From an uncultured Ferrovum sp. (GTDB lineage: Bacteria > Pseudomonadota > Gammaproteobacteria > Burkholderiales > Ferrovaceae): a stretch of DNA of 64,000 nucleotides. The DNA is taken from NCBI GenBank assembly GCA_903893215.1, contig CAITLJ010000031.1, forward strand, positions 1 through 64,000. Direction: 5' to 3'. The notes under the pieces are model-generated. The model saw only the letters and a program-made list of their open reading frames with translations. It had not been told where the DNA came from and did not search any database. Position numbers and translations under genes: made by a program. Below, one piece after another: positions 1 to 7,539 of the stretch; position 1 is the stretch's first letter; each line of letters opens with the position of its first letter.

Positions 1-135
1 GCCCAGTTCGTCCTCCAGGTCCTTGATGTGCTTGGACACCCCGGATTGCGAAGTGTAGAGGGCGTTGGCCACCTCGGTCAGGTTGAATCCCTGCCGCACC
101 GTCTCGCGGATGATCCGCAACTGCTGGAAATTCAT
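1..135 (-). CDS. cysB: CysB-family LysR-type regulator, N-terminal part only
   Basis: Only the first 45 codons lie in the window; the gene runs off the left edge. The start [13 protein letters not shown] followed by a helix-turn-helix with [14 protein letters not shown] is the characteristic N-terminus of CysB/Cbl regulators, which activate sulfate assimilation genes in response to acetylserine. The ATG overlaps the TGA of cysA (ATGA), so it is probably the last gene of the sulfate operon. The effector domain is not visible, so CysB and Cbl cannot be told apart by sequence, but the position after cysA is typical of betaproteobacterial cysB. Confidence 0.88.
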   Translation of the reverse strand, partial: MNFQQLRIIRETVRQGFNLTEVANALYTSQSGVSKHIKDLEDELG

Positions 136-1286
136 GCGTTCACCGCGCTGGCGAGGCCGGGGCCGGGGGCCACAGACACGGGCGCCACTGGATTGGTCGC
201 CAGCACCTCGTCCGGGGCGGCGGCCGGAAACACGCGCAGCGCGCCGGCCCGGATGCGTACCAGGCTGCCTTCCTGCAAGGCCAGCGCATCGACACTTGTG
301 AGCGGCACTTCCGCCTCATAGATCTGGCCGGCCTGCTCACCCTGTCCGTCCAGCTCCAACCGGGCCAGCGCGCCGAAACGGAACAGCCGGCTCACCTTGA
401 CCAGCAGGCCGGCTGAGGCGCTGTCCGCCGGCACCAGTTCCAGTTCATGCGGACGGGAGCAGGCTACGAAATGGTCGCCGGCATTCAGTTCCTCGCTGTC
501 ATTCGGGCCGAGATCGGTGTCGCCCACCTGCAGCGCATTGCCTTCCACCCGGCCGTGGAAGAAATTCACTGAGCCGAGGAAGTGATAGACGAACGGCGAT
601 GCCGGATGGCTGTACACCTCTTCCGGGGTGCCCTGTTGCTCCACCTTGCCGTGGTTCATCACCACGATGCGGTCGGCCACTTCGAGGGCCTCCTCCTGGT
701 CATGGGTGACGAAGATCGAGCTGATGTGCAGGTCGTCATGCAGGCGGCGCAGCCAGCGGCGCAATTCCTTGCGCACCTTGGCATCGAGCGCGCCGAACGG
801 TTCGTCGAGCAGCAGCACCTGCGGTTCAACCGCCAGTGCGCGAGCCAGCGCAATGCGTTGGCGCTGGCCACCGGAGAGTTGCGCCGGATAGCGTTCTGCC
901 AGCCAGTCCAGTTGTACCAGGTCGAGCAGTTCATGCACCCGGCGGCGGATGTCGCTGTCGCTGGGCCGCTCCGCACGCGGCTTCATGCGCAGGCCGAAGG
1001 CCACGTTCTCGAACACGGTCATGTGGCGGAACAGCGCGTAGTGCTGGAACACGAAACCCACCTGGCGCTCGCGCACGCTGCTGTTGGAGGCTTCGCGGCC
1101 GTCGAGGAATACCTCACCGCTGTCGGCGGTTTCGAGGCCGGCAATGATCCGCAGCAGGGTGGTCTTGCCGCAGCCCGACGGGCCCAGCAGCGCCACCAGT
1201 TCGCCGCGCGGAAAATCCAGCGTGACCGAGTCGAGGGCCGTGAAGGTGCCAAACTGCTTGTGAATGCTGGAAATACGGATGCTCAT
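132..1286 (-). CDS. cysA: Sulfate/thiosulfate ABC transporter ATP-binding protein CysA
   Basis: A 384-residue cytoplasmic ATPase that energises sulfate import through CysT/CysW. Visible motifs are the Walker [10 protein letters not shown] near residue 40, the signature LSGGQRQR, Walker [12 protein letters not shown] and the switch histidine in [11 protein letters not shown]. The roughly 130 residues after the nucleotide-binding domain form the TOBE-like regulatory part of the family. An upstream in-frame start exists, but [12 protein letters not shown] matches the family N-terminus and its ATG overlaps the cysW stop by four bases. The downstream end overlaps cysB in the same way, indicating tight translational coupling in sbp-cysTWAB. 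Confidence 0.96.
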   Translation of the reverse strand: MSIRISSIHKQFGTFTALDSVTLDFPRGELVALLGPSGCGKTTLLRIIAGLETADSGEVFLDGREASNSSVRERQVGFVFQHYALFRHMTVFENVAFGLRMKPRAERPSDSDIRRRVHELLDLVQLDWLAERYPAQLSGGQRQRIALARALAVEPQVLLLDEPFGALDAKVRKELRRWLRRLHDDLHISSIFVTHDQEEALEVADRIVVMNHGKVEQQGTPEEVYSHPASPFVYHFLGSVNFFHGRVEGNALQVGDTDLGPNDSEELNAGDHFVACSRPHELELVPADSASAGLLVKVSRLFRFGALARLELDGQGEQAGQIYEAEVPLTSVDALALQEGSLVRIRAGALRVFPAAAPDEVLATNPVAPVSVAPGPGLASAVNA

Positions 1287-2167
1287 GATGCGTCGCCCGA
1301 ATGAACGCGTCGCTCCACCCACCACTTCACCAGCAGGGTGACGAGGGCGAGGACACACAGGAAGGAAGCCACGGCAAACGCCCCGGCAAAGTTGTATTCG
1401 TTGTAGAGAATTTCCACCTCCAGCGGCAGCGTGTTGGTCTCGCCCCGGATGTGGCCGGAGACCACCGACACGGCGCCGAATTCGCCCATGGCGCGCGCGT
1501 TGCAGAGGATCACGCCGTAAATCAGGCCCCAGCGGATGTTCGGCAAGGTGACACGCACGAAGGTGGCAAGACCGCTGGCGCCCAGCACCACGGCGGCTTC
1601 TTCCTCCTCGCGCCCCTGCGACTGCATCAGCGAAATCAGTTCCCGCGCCACGAACGGAAAGGTGACGAAGGTGGTGGCCATCACGATGCCGGGTACCGCA
1701 AACATCACCTTCAGGTCATGGTCGATCAGCCAGGGACCGAGCCAGCCGCGTGCCCCGAACACCAGCATGTACGACAGGCCTGCAATCACCGGTGACACCG
1801 AAAAGGGCAGGTCGATCAGCGTGATCAGGATCTGCTTGCCACGGAATTCGAACTTGGCGATGGCCCATCCGGCGGCCAGCCCGAACAGCACGTTGAGTGG
1901 CACCACAAACAGCACGGTGAGGAAGGTGAGCCCGATCGACGACAGCACATCGCTGTCATGGATCGCCCAGCCGTAGGTGTCGAGGCCCTTGCGCAAGGCT
2001 TCGACGAACACCGTGATCAGTGGCAGCAGCAGGAAGATGGCGAAGAAACCCACGCCCAGCACCAGCAGTACCAGCCGCACCAGCCAGGGTTCACGGGTGG
2101 CGGTGTTGGTCTGCAGGAAGCGGGCGCGGTCCTGGCCCGGGCGTGGTGTGTCGATGACGGCGCTCAT
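1283..2167 (-). CDS. cysW: Sulfate ABC transporter permease CysW
   Basis: A 294-residue inner-membrane permease with about six hydrophobic segments. It carries the binding-protein-dependent transporter loop [16 protein letters not shown], with a conserved G-x-S/G near it, that contacts CysA. It pairs with CysT to form the sulfate channel. A charged N-terminal extension precedes the first membrane helix at about residue 30. The start overlaps the end of cysT and the stop overlaps cysA, both by four bases. CysT and CysW are paralogues; assignment follows gene order (T, W, A) and the N-terminal sequence. Confidence 0.95.
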   Translation of the reverse strand: MSAVIDTPRPGQDRARFLQTNTATREPWLVRLVLLVLGVGFFAIFLLLPLITVFVEALRKGLDTYGWAIHDSDVLSSIGLTFLTVLFVVPLNVLFGLAAGWAIAKFEFRGKQILITLIDLPFSVSPVIAGLSYMLVFGARGWLGPWLIDHDLKVMFAVPGIVMATTFVTFPFVARELISLMQSQGREEEEAAVVLGASGLATFVRVTLPNIRWGLIYGVILCNARAMGEFGAVSVVSGHIRGETNTLPLEVEILYNEYNFAGAFAVASFLCVLALVTLLVKWWVERRVHSGDAS

Positions 2168-3000
2168 GCGTGGCGGCTCCCGCGTGCGGCAACACGCGCC
2201 TGCAACAGGTTGATGATCAGCAACAGGATGAACGACACCACCAGCATCACCGCAGCAATCGCGGTGGCGCCGGCATAGTCGTACTGCTCGAGTTTGGTGA
2301 TGATCAGCAGGGGCGTGATCTCCGACACCTTGGGGATGTTGCCGGCGATGAAGATCACCGAGCCATACTCGCCCACCGCGCGCGCAAAGGCCATCGCGAA
2401 CCCGGTGGCCACCGCTGGCATCAGGGCGGGCAGGATCACATGACGGGCGGTGGCGAGACGGCCTGCGCCGAGACTGGCCGCGGCCTCCTCATATTCGGTA
2501 TCGAAGTCTTCCAGGATGGGCTGTACGGTGCGCACCACGAAGGGCAGGCCGATGAAGATCAGCGCCACCAGCACGCCTAACGGCGTGAAGGCCACCTTGA
2601 TGCCGAATGGGGCGAGCAGTCCGCCGATCCAGCCGTTCGGTGAGTACAGCGCCGACAGCGCGATGCCGGCCACGGCAGTGGGCAGGGCGAAGGGCAGGTC
2701 GACCAGCGCATCCACCGCCCGTTTGCCCGGAAAATCGTAGCGCACCAGGTTCCAGGCGAGGATCACGCCGAACACGGTGTTGATGCTGGCGGCAATCAGC
2801 GATGCGCCAAACGACAGGCGATAGGAGGCCAGCACCCTGGGTGAAAAGGCGGCATCGGCGAAGGCGGCGGCGTTGAGGCTGGAGGCTTTGAGGAACACGG
2901 CACTGAGCGGCAGCAGCACTACGGCGGTAAGCCAGATCAATGTCCACAGGAGGGTGGGGGTAAAGCCGGGCAACACACGGCGCGAGCGGGGTAAAGACAT
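2164..3000 (-). CDS. cysT: Sulfate ABC transporter permease CysT (CysU)
   Basis: A 278-residue inner-membrane permease. The start chosen is MSLPRSRRVLPGF; a longer frame upstream is AT-rich and lacks membrane-protein character. The EAA-type loop EYEEAAASLGAGRLAT and the FARAVGEYGSVIFIAGN stretch are typical of CysT. It forms the transmembrane pore with CysW. A 64-bp gap separates it from the upstream hydrolase gene, unlike the overlapping junctions further down, so a second promoter just before cysT is possible. Confidence 0.95.
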   Translation of the reverse strand: MSLPRSRRVLPGFTPTLLWTLIWLTAVVLLPLSAVFLKASSLNAAAFADAAFSPRVLASYRLSFGASLIAASINTVFGVILAWNLVRYDFPGKRAVDALVDLPFALPTAVAGIALSALYSPNGWIGGLLAPFGIKVAFTPLGVLVALIFIGLPFVVRTVQPILEDFDTEYEEAAASLGAGRLATARHVILPALMPAVATGFAMAFARAVGEYGSVIFIAGNIPKVSEITPLLIITKLEQYDYAGATAIAAVMLVVSFILLLIINLLQARVAARGSRHA

Positions 3001-3064
3001 GGATTGCAGTGTAGGCGGCGCTTTATAGTTATAAAAATACTTCAAAATGCTTCTTTTAGATCAT
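3001..3064 (-). promoter_or_regulatory. AT-rich spacer ahead of cysTWAB, possible internal promoter
   Basis: Sixty-four bases between the hydrolase stop and the cysT start are much richer in A and T than their surroundings. On the minus strand they contain TTGAAG and TATAAA-like hexamers, but with non-ideal spacing. This could be an internal promoter or a CysB site. The sequence shows only the composition change; promoter function is inference. Confidence 0.3.
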
Positions 3065-3691
3065 TTAGTTTGATATGCCTCCGGGTGATGGCAGGAGGTC
3101 GATGTCACCCAGCACGTCGCGCTGGCTGCAGTCGCGCAGCTGGGCCAGCAGGTGCAGGCCGAGTGGCCAGGGTCCGAAGCCTGCTTCGCGGTTGATGTGT
3201 CCGCACGCCCCCAGTTCGTGCAGGTGGCAGCCCCAGCGGTCAGCCCAGTAGGCGGCAGCGGTGCGCCGCAGCCACGGGTCGTTGGTGCTGCTGACCAGGA
3301 TGGCCGGGAAGGGCAGCAGGGTGGCTGGCAGCCGGGCGGTGATGCTGGCCGCTGCGCTGTCGACCCGACGGGCTCCGTCGTCGGTGAAGCGCTCTGGATC
3401 GGCCGGCGCCACCAGCAGGGCGCCGGCGACCTGGTTGCCGCAGTGGCGCGCCGCGTCGACGGCCGCGAGGCAGCCGAAGCTGTGCGCCACCAGCCAGACC
3501 GGGCCGGGCAGGGCGCGGATCTGCGCCTGCAGCGCCGCACTCCAGACGCCGAGACAGGGTGTTTCCCAATCCACCCCCTGCAGGCGGCTCGACTCTGGCA
3601 GCTGGCGTTCCAGCCAGGTCTGCCAGTGTCCGGTGTCACTACCATGAAAGCCCGGCACGATCAGCACGTGCTCGCGCATCCCGGTCAGCAT
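3065..3691 (-). CDS. RBBP9/YdeN-family serine alpha/beta hydrolase
   Basis: About 208 residues in the compact alpha/beta hydrolase family represented by human RBBP9 and Bacillus YdeN. The N-terminal VLIVPGFHGS with HWQTWLE, the nucleophile elbow VAHSFGC, the acid in STNDPW and the histidine in GACGHIN near the C-terminus provide a full catalytic triad. The substrate is unknown. The first ATG overlaps the sbp stop as TAATG, so it is probably translationally coupled to sbp; a second ATG 12 bases later (MREHVLIVPG) is an alternative start. Its place between sbp and cysTWA suggests expression with sulfate uptake but does not reveal a role. Confidence 0.85.
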   Translation of the reverse strand: MLTGMREHVLIVPGFHGSDTGHWQTWLERQLPESSRLQGVDWETPCLGVWSAALQAQIRALPGPVWLVAHSFGCLAAVDAARHCGNQVAGALLVAPADPERFTDDGARRVDSAAASITARLPATLLPFPAILVSSTNDPWLRRTAAAYWADRWGCHLHELGACGHINREAGFGPWPLGLHLLAQLRDCSQRDVLGDIDLLPSPGGISN

Positions 3692-4728
3692 TACTTGCCG
3701 TAGATCTGGTCGAAGGTGCCGCCATCGGCAAAGTGGGTGGCCTGCGCCTTGCGCCAGCCGCCAAACACCTCGTCCACGGTGAACAGCTTCAGGGTGGGAA
3801 ACTGCTTGGCGTAGAGCTTGGCGGCCTCGCCATCGCGCGGACGCAGGAAATGCTTGCCCGCCAGCGTCTGCCCTTCCTGGGTGTACAGGTATTCCAGATA
3901 AGCGGTGGCCACCTTGCGGGTGCCACGCTTGTCGACCACCTTGTCGACCACGCTGACTGGGGGTTCGGCCAGGATCGACACGGGCGGCGTGATGATGTCG
4001 AACTTGTCCGGACCGAGTTCCTTGGCGGCCAGATAGGCTTCGTTTTCCCATGACACCAGCACGTCACCGATGCCGCGTTCAGTGAAGCTGACGAGCGCGC
4101 CGCGCGCGCCGGAATCGAGCACCTTCACATTGGCGAACAGCTTGCGTACGAATTCCTTGGCGCTGGCGTCATTACCCTGCGGCTGGCGCAGGGCGTAGCC
4201 CCAGGCGGCGAGGTAGTTCCAGCGTGCACCGCCCGACGTCTTCGGGTTGGGCGTGACCACCTCCACCCCCGGCTTGATCAGGTCGGACCAGTCGGCAATT
4301 TTTTTCGGGTTGCCCTTGCGCACCACGAACACGATGGTCGAGGTGTAGGGGGAGGCATTGTGCGGCAGACGTTTCTGCCAGTCGGCCGGCACCAGCTGGC
4401 CATTGTCATGCAGCGAGTCGATGTCGTAGGCCAGCCCCAGCGTGACCACGTCGGCCTGCAGGCCGTCGATCACCGAGCGCGCCTGCTTGCCCGAGCCGCC
4501 GTGCGACTGCTTGACCGTCACCGCTTCGTTGGTGGTGGCCTTCCAGTGCTTGGCAAAGGCGGCGTTGAAGTCCTGATAGAACTCCCGCGTGGGGTCGTAG
4601 GACACATTGAGCAGGGTGGTGTCGGCATGGGCCTCGGTGGCGAAGCCGGCTAAGCCGACGATGCCGGTCAGGCTGCTCAGCAGCAGCGGGGTGGCGAGCA
4701 GCAGGGAACGCAGCAGCGGGTGCATCAC
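3691..4728 (-). CDS. sbp: Periplasmic sulfate-binding protein
   Basis: A 345-residue solute-binding protein with a signal peptide (hydrophobic residues 6-30, cleavage near AHADTTLL). The mature part starts [17 protein letters not shown] and contains [13 protein letters not shown] and [16 protein letters not shown], all characteristic of Sbp/CysP. It captures sulfate or thiosulfate in the periplasm and delivers it to CysT/CysW. The first codon taken is GTG, at good distance from an AAGGA; an ATG immediately after it (start at 4725) would shorten the protein by one residue. It is the first gene of the minus-strand sulfate operon. Confidence 0.94.
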   Translation of the reverse strand: MMHPLLRSLLLATPLLLSSLTGIVGLAGFATEAHADTTLLNVSYDPTREFYQDFNAAFAKHWKATTNEAVTVKQSHGGSGKQARSVIDGLQADVVTLGLAYDIDSLHDNGQLVPADWQKRLPHNASPYTSTIVFVVRKGNPKKIADWSDLIKPGVEVVTPNPKTSGGARWNYLAAWGYALRQPQGNDASAKEFVRKLFANVKVLDSGARGALVSFTERGIGDVLVSWENEAYLAAKELGPDKFDIITPPVSILAEPPVSVVDKVVDKRGTRKVATAYLEYLYTQEGQTLAGKHFLRPRDGEAAKLYAKQFPTLKLFTVDEVFGGWRKAQATHFADGGTFDQIYGK

Positions 4729-5142
4729 GGTTTGACATCCTTGTCAGTAAAGATGTCTGACTGTGCTGTCCCTGGGCGCGGTGCAGAACCAAGAAAATTT
4801 CACATGCTTATTCGGATGGATGGCGATCGCCACCGATCCTCGTCCGCCGCGGCCGGCCTTCTGTCGCTGGCCCGCTTCCGGGCACCGCATGGGGTTGAGT
4901 CGCTGTGGCGTTTAATACGGATGTATAGGTATGTTTTTATCTACAAACATCACTACCCAATAGATACTTAAGTGGATGAAATTATTGCCATATTAGTCTA
5001 TTAGCCGACACAGCGTCCGGTCGTTGGTGCCGTGTCCAGCCAGGACCGATCTGCCGAACCTCTGGGTTCACCTGTCAAGCCGCAACCCGCTGAGGTCCAG
5101 CGCCGCCCGCCGGCCTAACAAGGACCAAACCGCTTCAGCCAG
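4729..5142. promoter_or_regulatory. Intergenic region upstream of sbp
   Basis: A 414-bp stretch without a convincing gene. Bases around 4915-5005 are strongly AT-rich compared with the flanks and are the likely place for the sbp promoter and CysB-type control sites on the minus strand. No clear -35/-10 pair or inverted repeat was found. The remainder, next to the truncated cysE copy, is GC-rich with no recognisable feature. Confidence 0.35.
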
Positions 5143-5631
5143 TCAGGCAATGCCCGCCTGCGACTGCGCCTGGGTGATCTGGCTTCCCGGCGGCACCGAA
5201 TGGGTGAGCCACACGTTGCCGCCAATCGTGGAGCCCTGGCCGATGGTAATGAAGCCCAGGATGGTGGCGCCGGCGTAGATGATCACGTCGTCCTCCACCT
5301 GCGCGTGGCGCGGCGTGTTGCGGTCGACCAGCGAGCCGTCCTCGAGGTTGAGGCGCTTGGCACCCAGCGTGACGGCCTGATAGATGCGCACGTTGCGGCC
5401 GATCCGCGCGGTGCCACCAATCACCACGCCGGTACCATGATCGATGAAGAAACTGTCGCCAATCGTGGCGGCCGGATGGATATCCACGCCGGTTTCGGAG
5501 TGCGCAATTTCCGAAATCACGCGGGCGATCAGCGGCAAACCGGCGCGGCTCAGCAGGTTGGCCAACCGGTAATGCATGATGGCGTAGAGGCCCGGAAGGG
5601 CGCACCTGGCGCGAGGCAGCCTGACCTGCAT
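5143..5631 (-). pseudogene. Truncated second copy of serine O-acetyltransferase (C-terminal hexapeptide domain)
   Basis: About 150 residues nearly identical to the C-terminal part of the intact cysE at 6282-7223, from PGLYAIMHYRLANLL to the shared end QSQAGIA. The first dozen residues (MMQVRLPRARCAL) are unrelated, so the N-terminal half of the enzyme is missing. The left-handed beta-helix and the active-site DIHP and DHGTGVVIGG segments are retained. Only about five residues differ from the intact copy although many third bases differ. It could be a remnant, or a still-translated domain; an ATG with a GGCGGG upstream exists. Called a pseudogene because the helical N-terminal domain of the family is absent. 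Confidence 0.75.
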
Positions 5632-5654
5632 CAACCCGCCTGTACCGCGACCTG

Positions 5655-6086
5655 TCAGTCCGCGGCGTCGCCGCCGGGTCGGTTGCCGTGAGGATGGGGC
5701 GGCAGCGGGGTGGTTGTCGGTAGGCCGGTCTGCCGTATCCAGCGGTCGGTGCCTGACGAACCGTCTGCGCTGACGTACTTTCCCGAGGCGACGTTGCAGG
5801 TGGCGTCGAAGGTGAGGGCCTCGGTGAAGGATTGGCAGGTTGGGCCACCGGACCAGTTGGCCACCACTTCAAGACCGGAATTTCCGGTCAGCCGGACGAC
5901 TGTCGAAAATCCGGTCGCGCAGTAAGTCGGGGAGAACGTGCCGGTATGATTGCTCGCGACCACCGCCGGTGCGCCGATGGCGGCACTGGAGGTCCATGCG
6001 CCGACCGGGCTGCAGGTCTGGGCTCCAGATGGATGGCAGGCGCAGGTGCCTGCCAGAAATGCGATCCATGTTCCGATTCGATTCAT
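5655..6086 (-). CDS. Small secreted protein of unknown function
   Basis: A 143-residue ORF with an ATG preceded by a GGGGG run at suitable distance. Residues 1-22 (MNRIGTWIAFLAGTCACHPSGA) look like a short signal peptide, with cleavage before QTCSPV. The mature part is rich in Ser, Thr and Gly, has several cysteines (TCSPVG, PTYCATG, PTCQSF, DATCNV) that could form disulfides, and ends in a Pro-rich tail. No family was recognised. It lies between the intact and truncated cysE copies in the same orientation, so it may have arrived or been rearranged with the duplication. Confidence 0.55.
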   Translation of the reverse strand: MNRIGTWIAFLAGTCACHPSGAQTCSPVGAWTSSAAIGAPAVVASNHTGTFSPTYCATGFSTVVRLTGNSGLEVVANWSGGPTCQSFTEALTFDATCNVASGKYVSADGSSGTDRWIRQTGLPTTTPLPPHPHGNRPGGDAAD

Positions 6087-6171
6087 TCCGCACCCCCATG
6101 AATTGATGGACGTTGAATGAGGAAAGCTGGCCTCAGAGCAAAAAAGATCGCATTAATGATTCCTGACGACA

Positions 6172-6189
6172 ATGAGACTTTGGTCTCAT
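6172..6189. promoter_or_regulatory. Perfect 7-bp inverted repeat in the gap between cysE and the small secreted ORF
   Basis: ATGAGAC and GTCTCAT are separated by four bases in a 195-bp gap otherwise containing a purine-rich, AT-rich stretch. The symmetry and short spacer fit a binding site for a dimeric regulator, or a small hairpin. It lies upstream of the small secreted ORF on the minus strand and just downstream of cysE. Confidence 0.35.
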
Positions 6190-6281
6190 ACGTAATCGCG
6201 ACTACAGTGTCCCGGTGCAAGGCCGCTGCACTGGCGGATCGTCACTCTGGCGTCGGGCGGTGGCCCACCCGCTGCAGCCCC

Positions 6282-7223
6282 TCAGGCAATGCCGGCCTGC
6301 GACTGCGCCTGGGTGATCTGGCTGCCCGGCGGCACCGAATGGGTTAGCCACACGTTGCCACCAATGGTGGAACCTTGGCCGATGGTGATGAAGCCCAGGA
6401 TGGTGGCGCCGGCATAGATGATCACGTCGTCTTCCACCTGCGGATGACGGGGGGTGTCGCGCCCTACCAGAGAGCCATCTTCCAGGTTGAGTCGTTTGGC
6501 GCCCAGCGTGACGGCTTGGTAGATCCGCACATTGCGACCGATCCGCGCCGTACCGCCAATCACCACACCCGTGCCATGGTCGATGAAGAAGCTTTCGCCA
6601 ATGGTGGCAGCAGGATGGATGTCCACTCCGGTTTCGGAATGCGCGATCTCGGCGATCACGCGCGCTATCAAGGGCAGGCCGGCGCGGCTGAGCAGGTTGG
6701 CCAGCCGGTAATGCATGATCGCGTACAGGCCGGGATAGCACAGCAGGATTTCGTCGACCGAGCTTGCAGCCGGGTCGCCGCGAAAGGCGGCTTCCACATC
6801 CAGATCCAGCAGGCGACGCACGTCGGGCAGTGCGCCTGCAAATTCGCCGATCATGCGATCCGCTGCTTCCGCAACCGACGGTGAGCCGGGCGTTTCTTCG
6901 CAGCGGGTGCGTACACACAACTCCAGTGCCACCTGCCCCTTTAGTCGGGTGAGCGTATGCGCCAGCGTGTGGCCCACGAAGAAGTCCTCGGTTTCCTTGC
7001 GCAGGGTGGCAGGCCCAAGACGCATCGGAAACAGGGCAGCGGCGAGGCCGCGCACCACCTCCTTCAGCACCTCCGGCGAAGGAAATTCCCGTCCGCCTGC
7101 ATCCAGGTTGCGCCGGTGGTGGGTGCGCCAGCGGTCGCGCTGCTCGCGAAGTTCGGCCACCACCCGATCCAGATTCCAGTCGTTGGCGGTATGGGGCAGG
7201 GGAGGGTGGCTGTGGTCGGTCAT
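6282..7223 (-). CDS. cysE: Serine O-acetyltransferase (EpsC/SrpH type)
   Basis: A 313-residue cytosolic enzyme that makes O-acetylserine from serine and acetyl-CoA, the carbon precursor for cysteine and the inducer pathway for CysB. The N-terminal helical region spans roughly residues 1-160. The C-terminal hexapeptide-repeat beta-helix contains GVDIHPAATIG, FFIDHGTGVVIGGTA and the ILGFITIGQGSTIGGNVW coil. The N-terminal length matches the longer EpsC/SrpH subgroup rather than E. coli CysE. It sits near the sulfate uptake genes but is transcribed from its own region. The last half is duplicated at 5143-5631. Confidence 0.93.
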   Translation of the reverse strand: MTDHSHPPLPHTANDWNLDRVVAELREQRDRWRTHHRRNLDAGGREFPSPEVLKEVVRGLAAALFPMRLGPATLRKETEDFFVGHTLAHTLTRLKGQVALELCVRTRCEETPGSPSVAEAADRMIGEFAGALPDVRRLLDLDVEAAFRGDPAASSVDEILLCYPGLYAIMHYRLANLLSRAGLPLIARVIAEIAHSETGVDIHPAATIGESFFIDHGTGVVIGGTARIGRNVRIYQAVTLGAKRLNLEDGSLVGRDTPRHPQVEDDVIIYAGATILGFITIGQGSTIGGNVWLTHSVPPGSQITQAQSQAGIA

Positions 7224-7269
7224 GCGCGGGACACTGCGGTGCTGGCTAGGGCCCTTATTCTGCCACGTT

Positions 7270-7318
7270 CTTGATGCGATCTTGATACCGCAGCCTACAG
7301 TCTTGATCCGGTCTTGCC
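7270..7318. promoter_or_regulatory. Four helically phased CTTGAT-type direct repeats upstream of kdp, candidate KdpE operator
   Basis: CTTGAT occurs at 7270, 7281 and 7302, and CTTGCC at 7313. The steps are 11, 21 and 11 bases, so all copies lie on one face of the helix. A 15-base pattern TCTTGAT(G/C)CG(A/G)TCTTG occurs twice, 32 bases apart. OmpR/PhoB-family regulators such as KdpE bind direct repeats with about 11-bp spacing. The site ends 45 bases before the first small kdp ORF. The match to KdpE is inferred from position and geometry only. Confidence 0.55.
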
Positions 7319-7363
7319 GGGGCTGGCGCCAAACTCGGGGTTCTGAACTCTCGGAGCCTGATC

Positions 7364-7456
7364 ATGGATGTCCTGATGCTGTTGACGATGTTGGGCTGTG
7401 GTGCCGCCACTATCGGCCTGGTGGTGTTGTGCGAACGTCTGCAGGTGCGCAAGTGA
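7364..7456 (+). CDS. Kdp-leader small membrane protein (30 residues)
   Basis: A 30-residue ORF starting MDVLMLLTMLGCGA and ending CERLQVRK, with one hydrophobic helix and a basic tail. Its TGA overlaps the GTG of kdpF (GTGA), so the two are translationally coupled. I recall short single-span proteins with a C-terminal CERL-like ending upstream of kdpF in other proteobacteria and actinobacteria, but this was not checked. Function unknown; a role in complex assembly or stability like that of KdpF is a guess. Confidence 0.6.
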   Translation: MDVLMLLTMLGCGAATIGLVVLCERLQVRK

Positions 7457-7539
7457 ACGCCGCGTTGATTGGCGGTGTGCTGGTGGTGGCACTGCTGGGC
7501 TACCTGTGCTGGGCCCTGTTGATGGCGGAGGACCTGTGA
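7453..7539 (+). CDS. kdpF: Potassium-transporting ATPase small subunit KdpF
   Basis: A 28-residue single-span membrane peptide (MNAALIGGVLVVALLGYLCW, ending AEDL) starting at GTG. It overlaps the preceding ORF by four bases and kdpA by one (TGATG). Length and layout match KdpF, which stabilises the KdpFABC complex in the membrane. The hydrophobic core followed by a short acidic end is typical. Confidence 0.8.
   Translation: MNAALIGGVLVVALLGYLCWALLMAEDL

Noticed and set aside
5135-5872. 245-codon minus-strand ORF spanning the truncated cysE and part of the secreted ORF
   Set aside because: Out of frame with both recognisable reading frames; composition is Arg/Pro-rich noise.
7398-7538. Upstream extension of kdpA
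   Set aside because: The in-frame extension runs through the two small kdp ORFs and has no KdpA-like or membrane sequence; the TGATG-coupled ATG fits the family.
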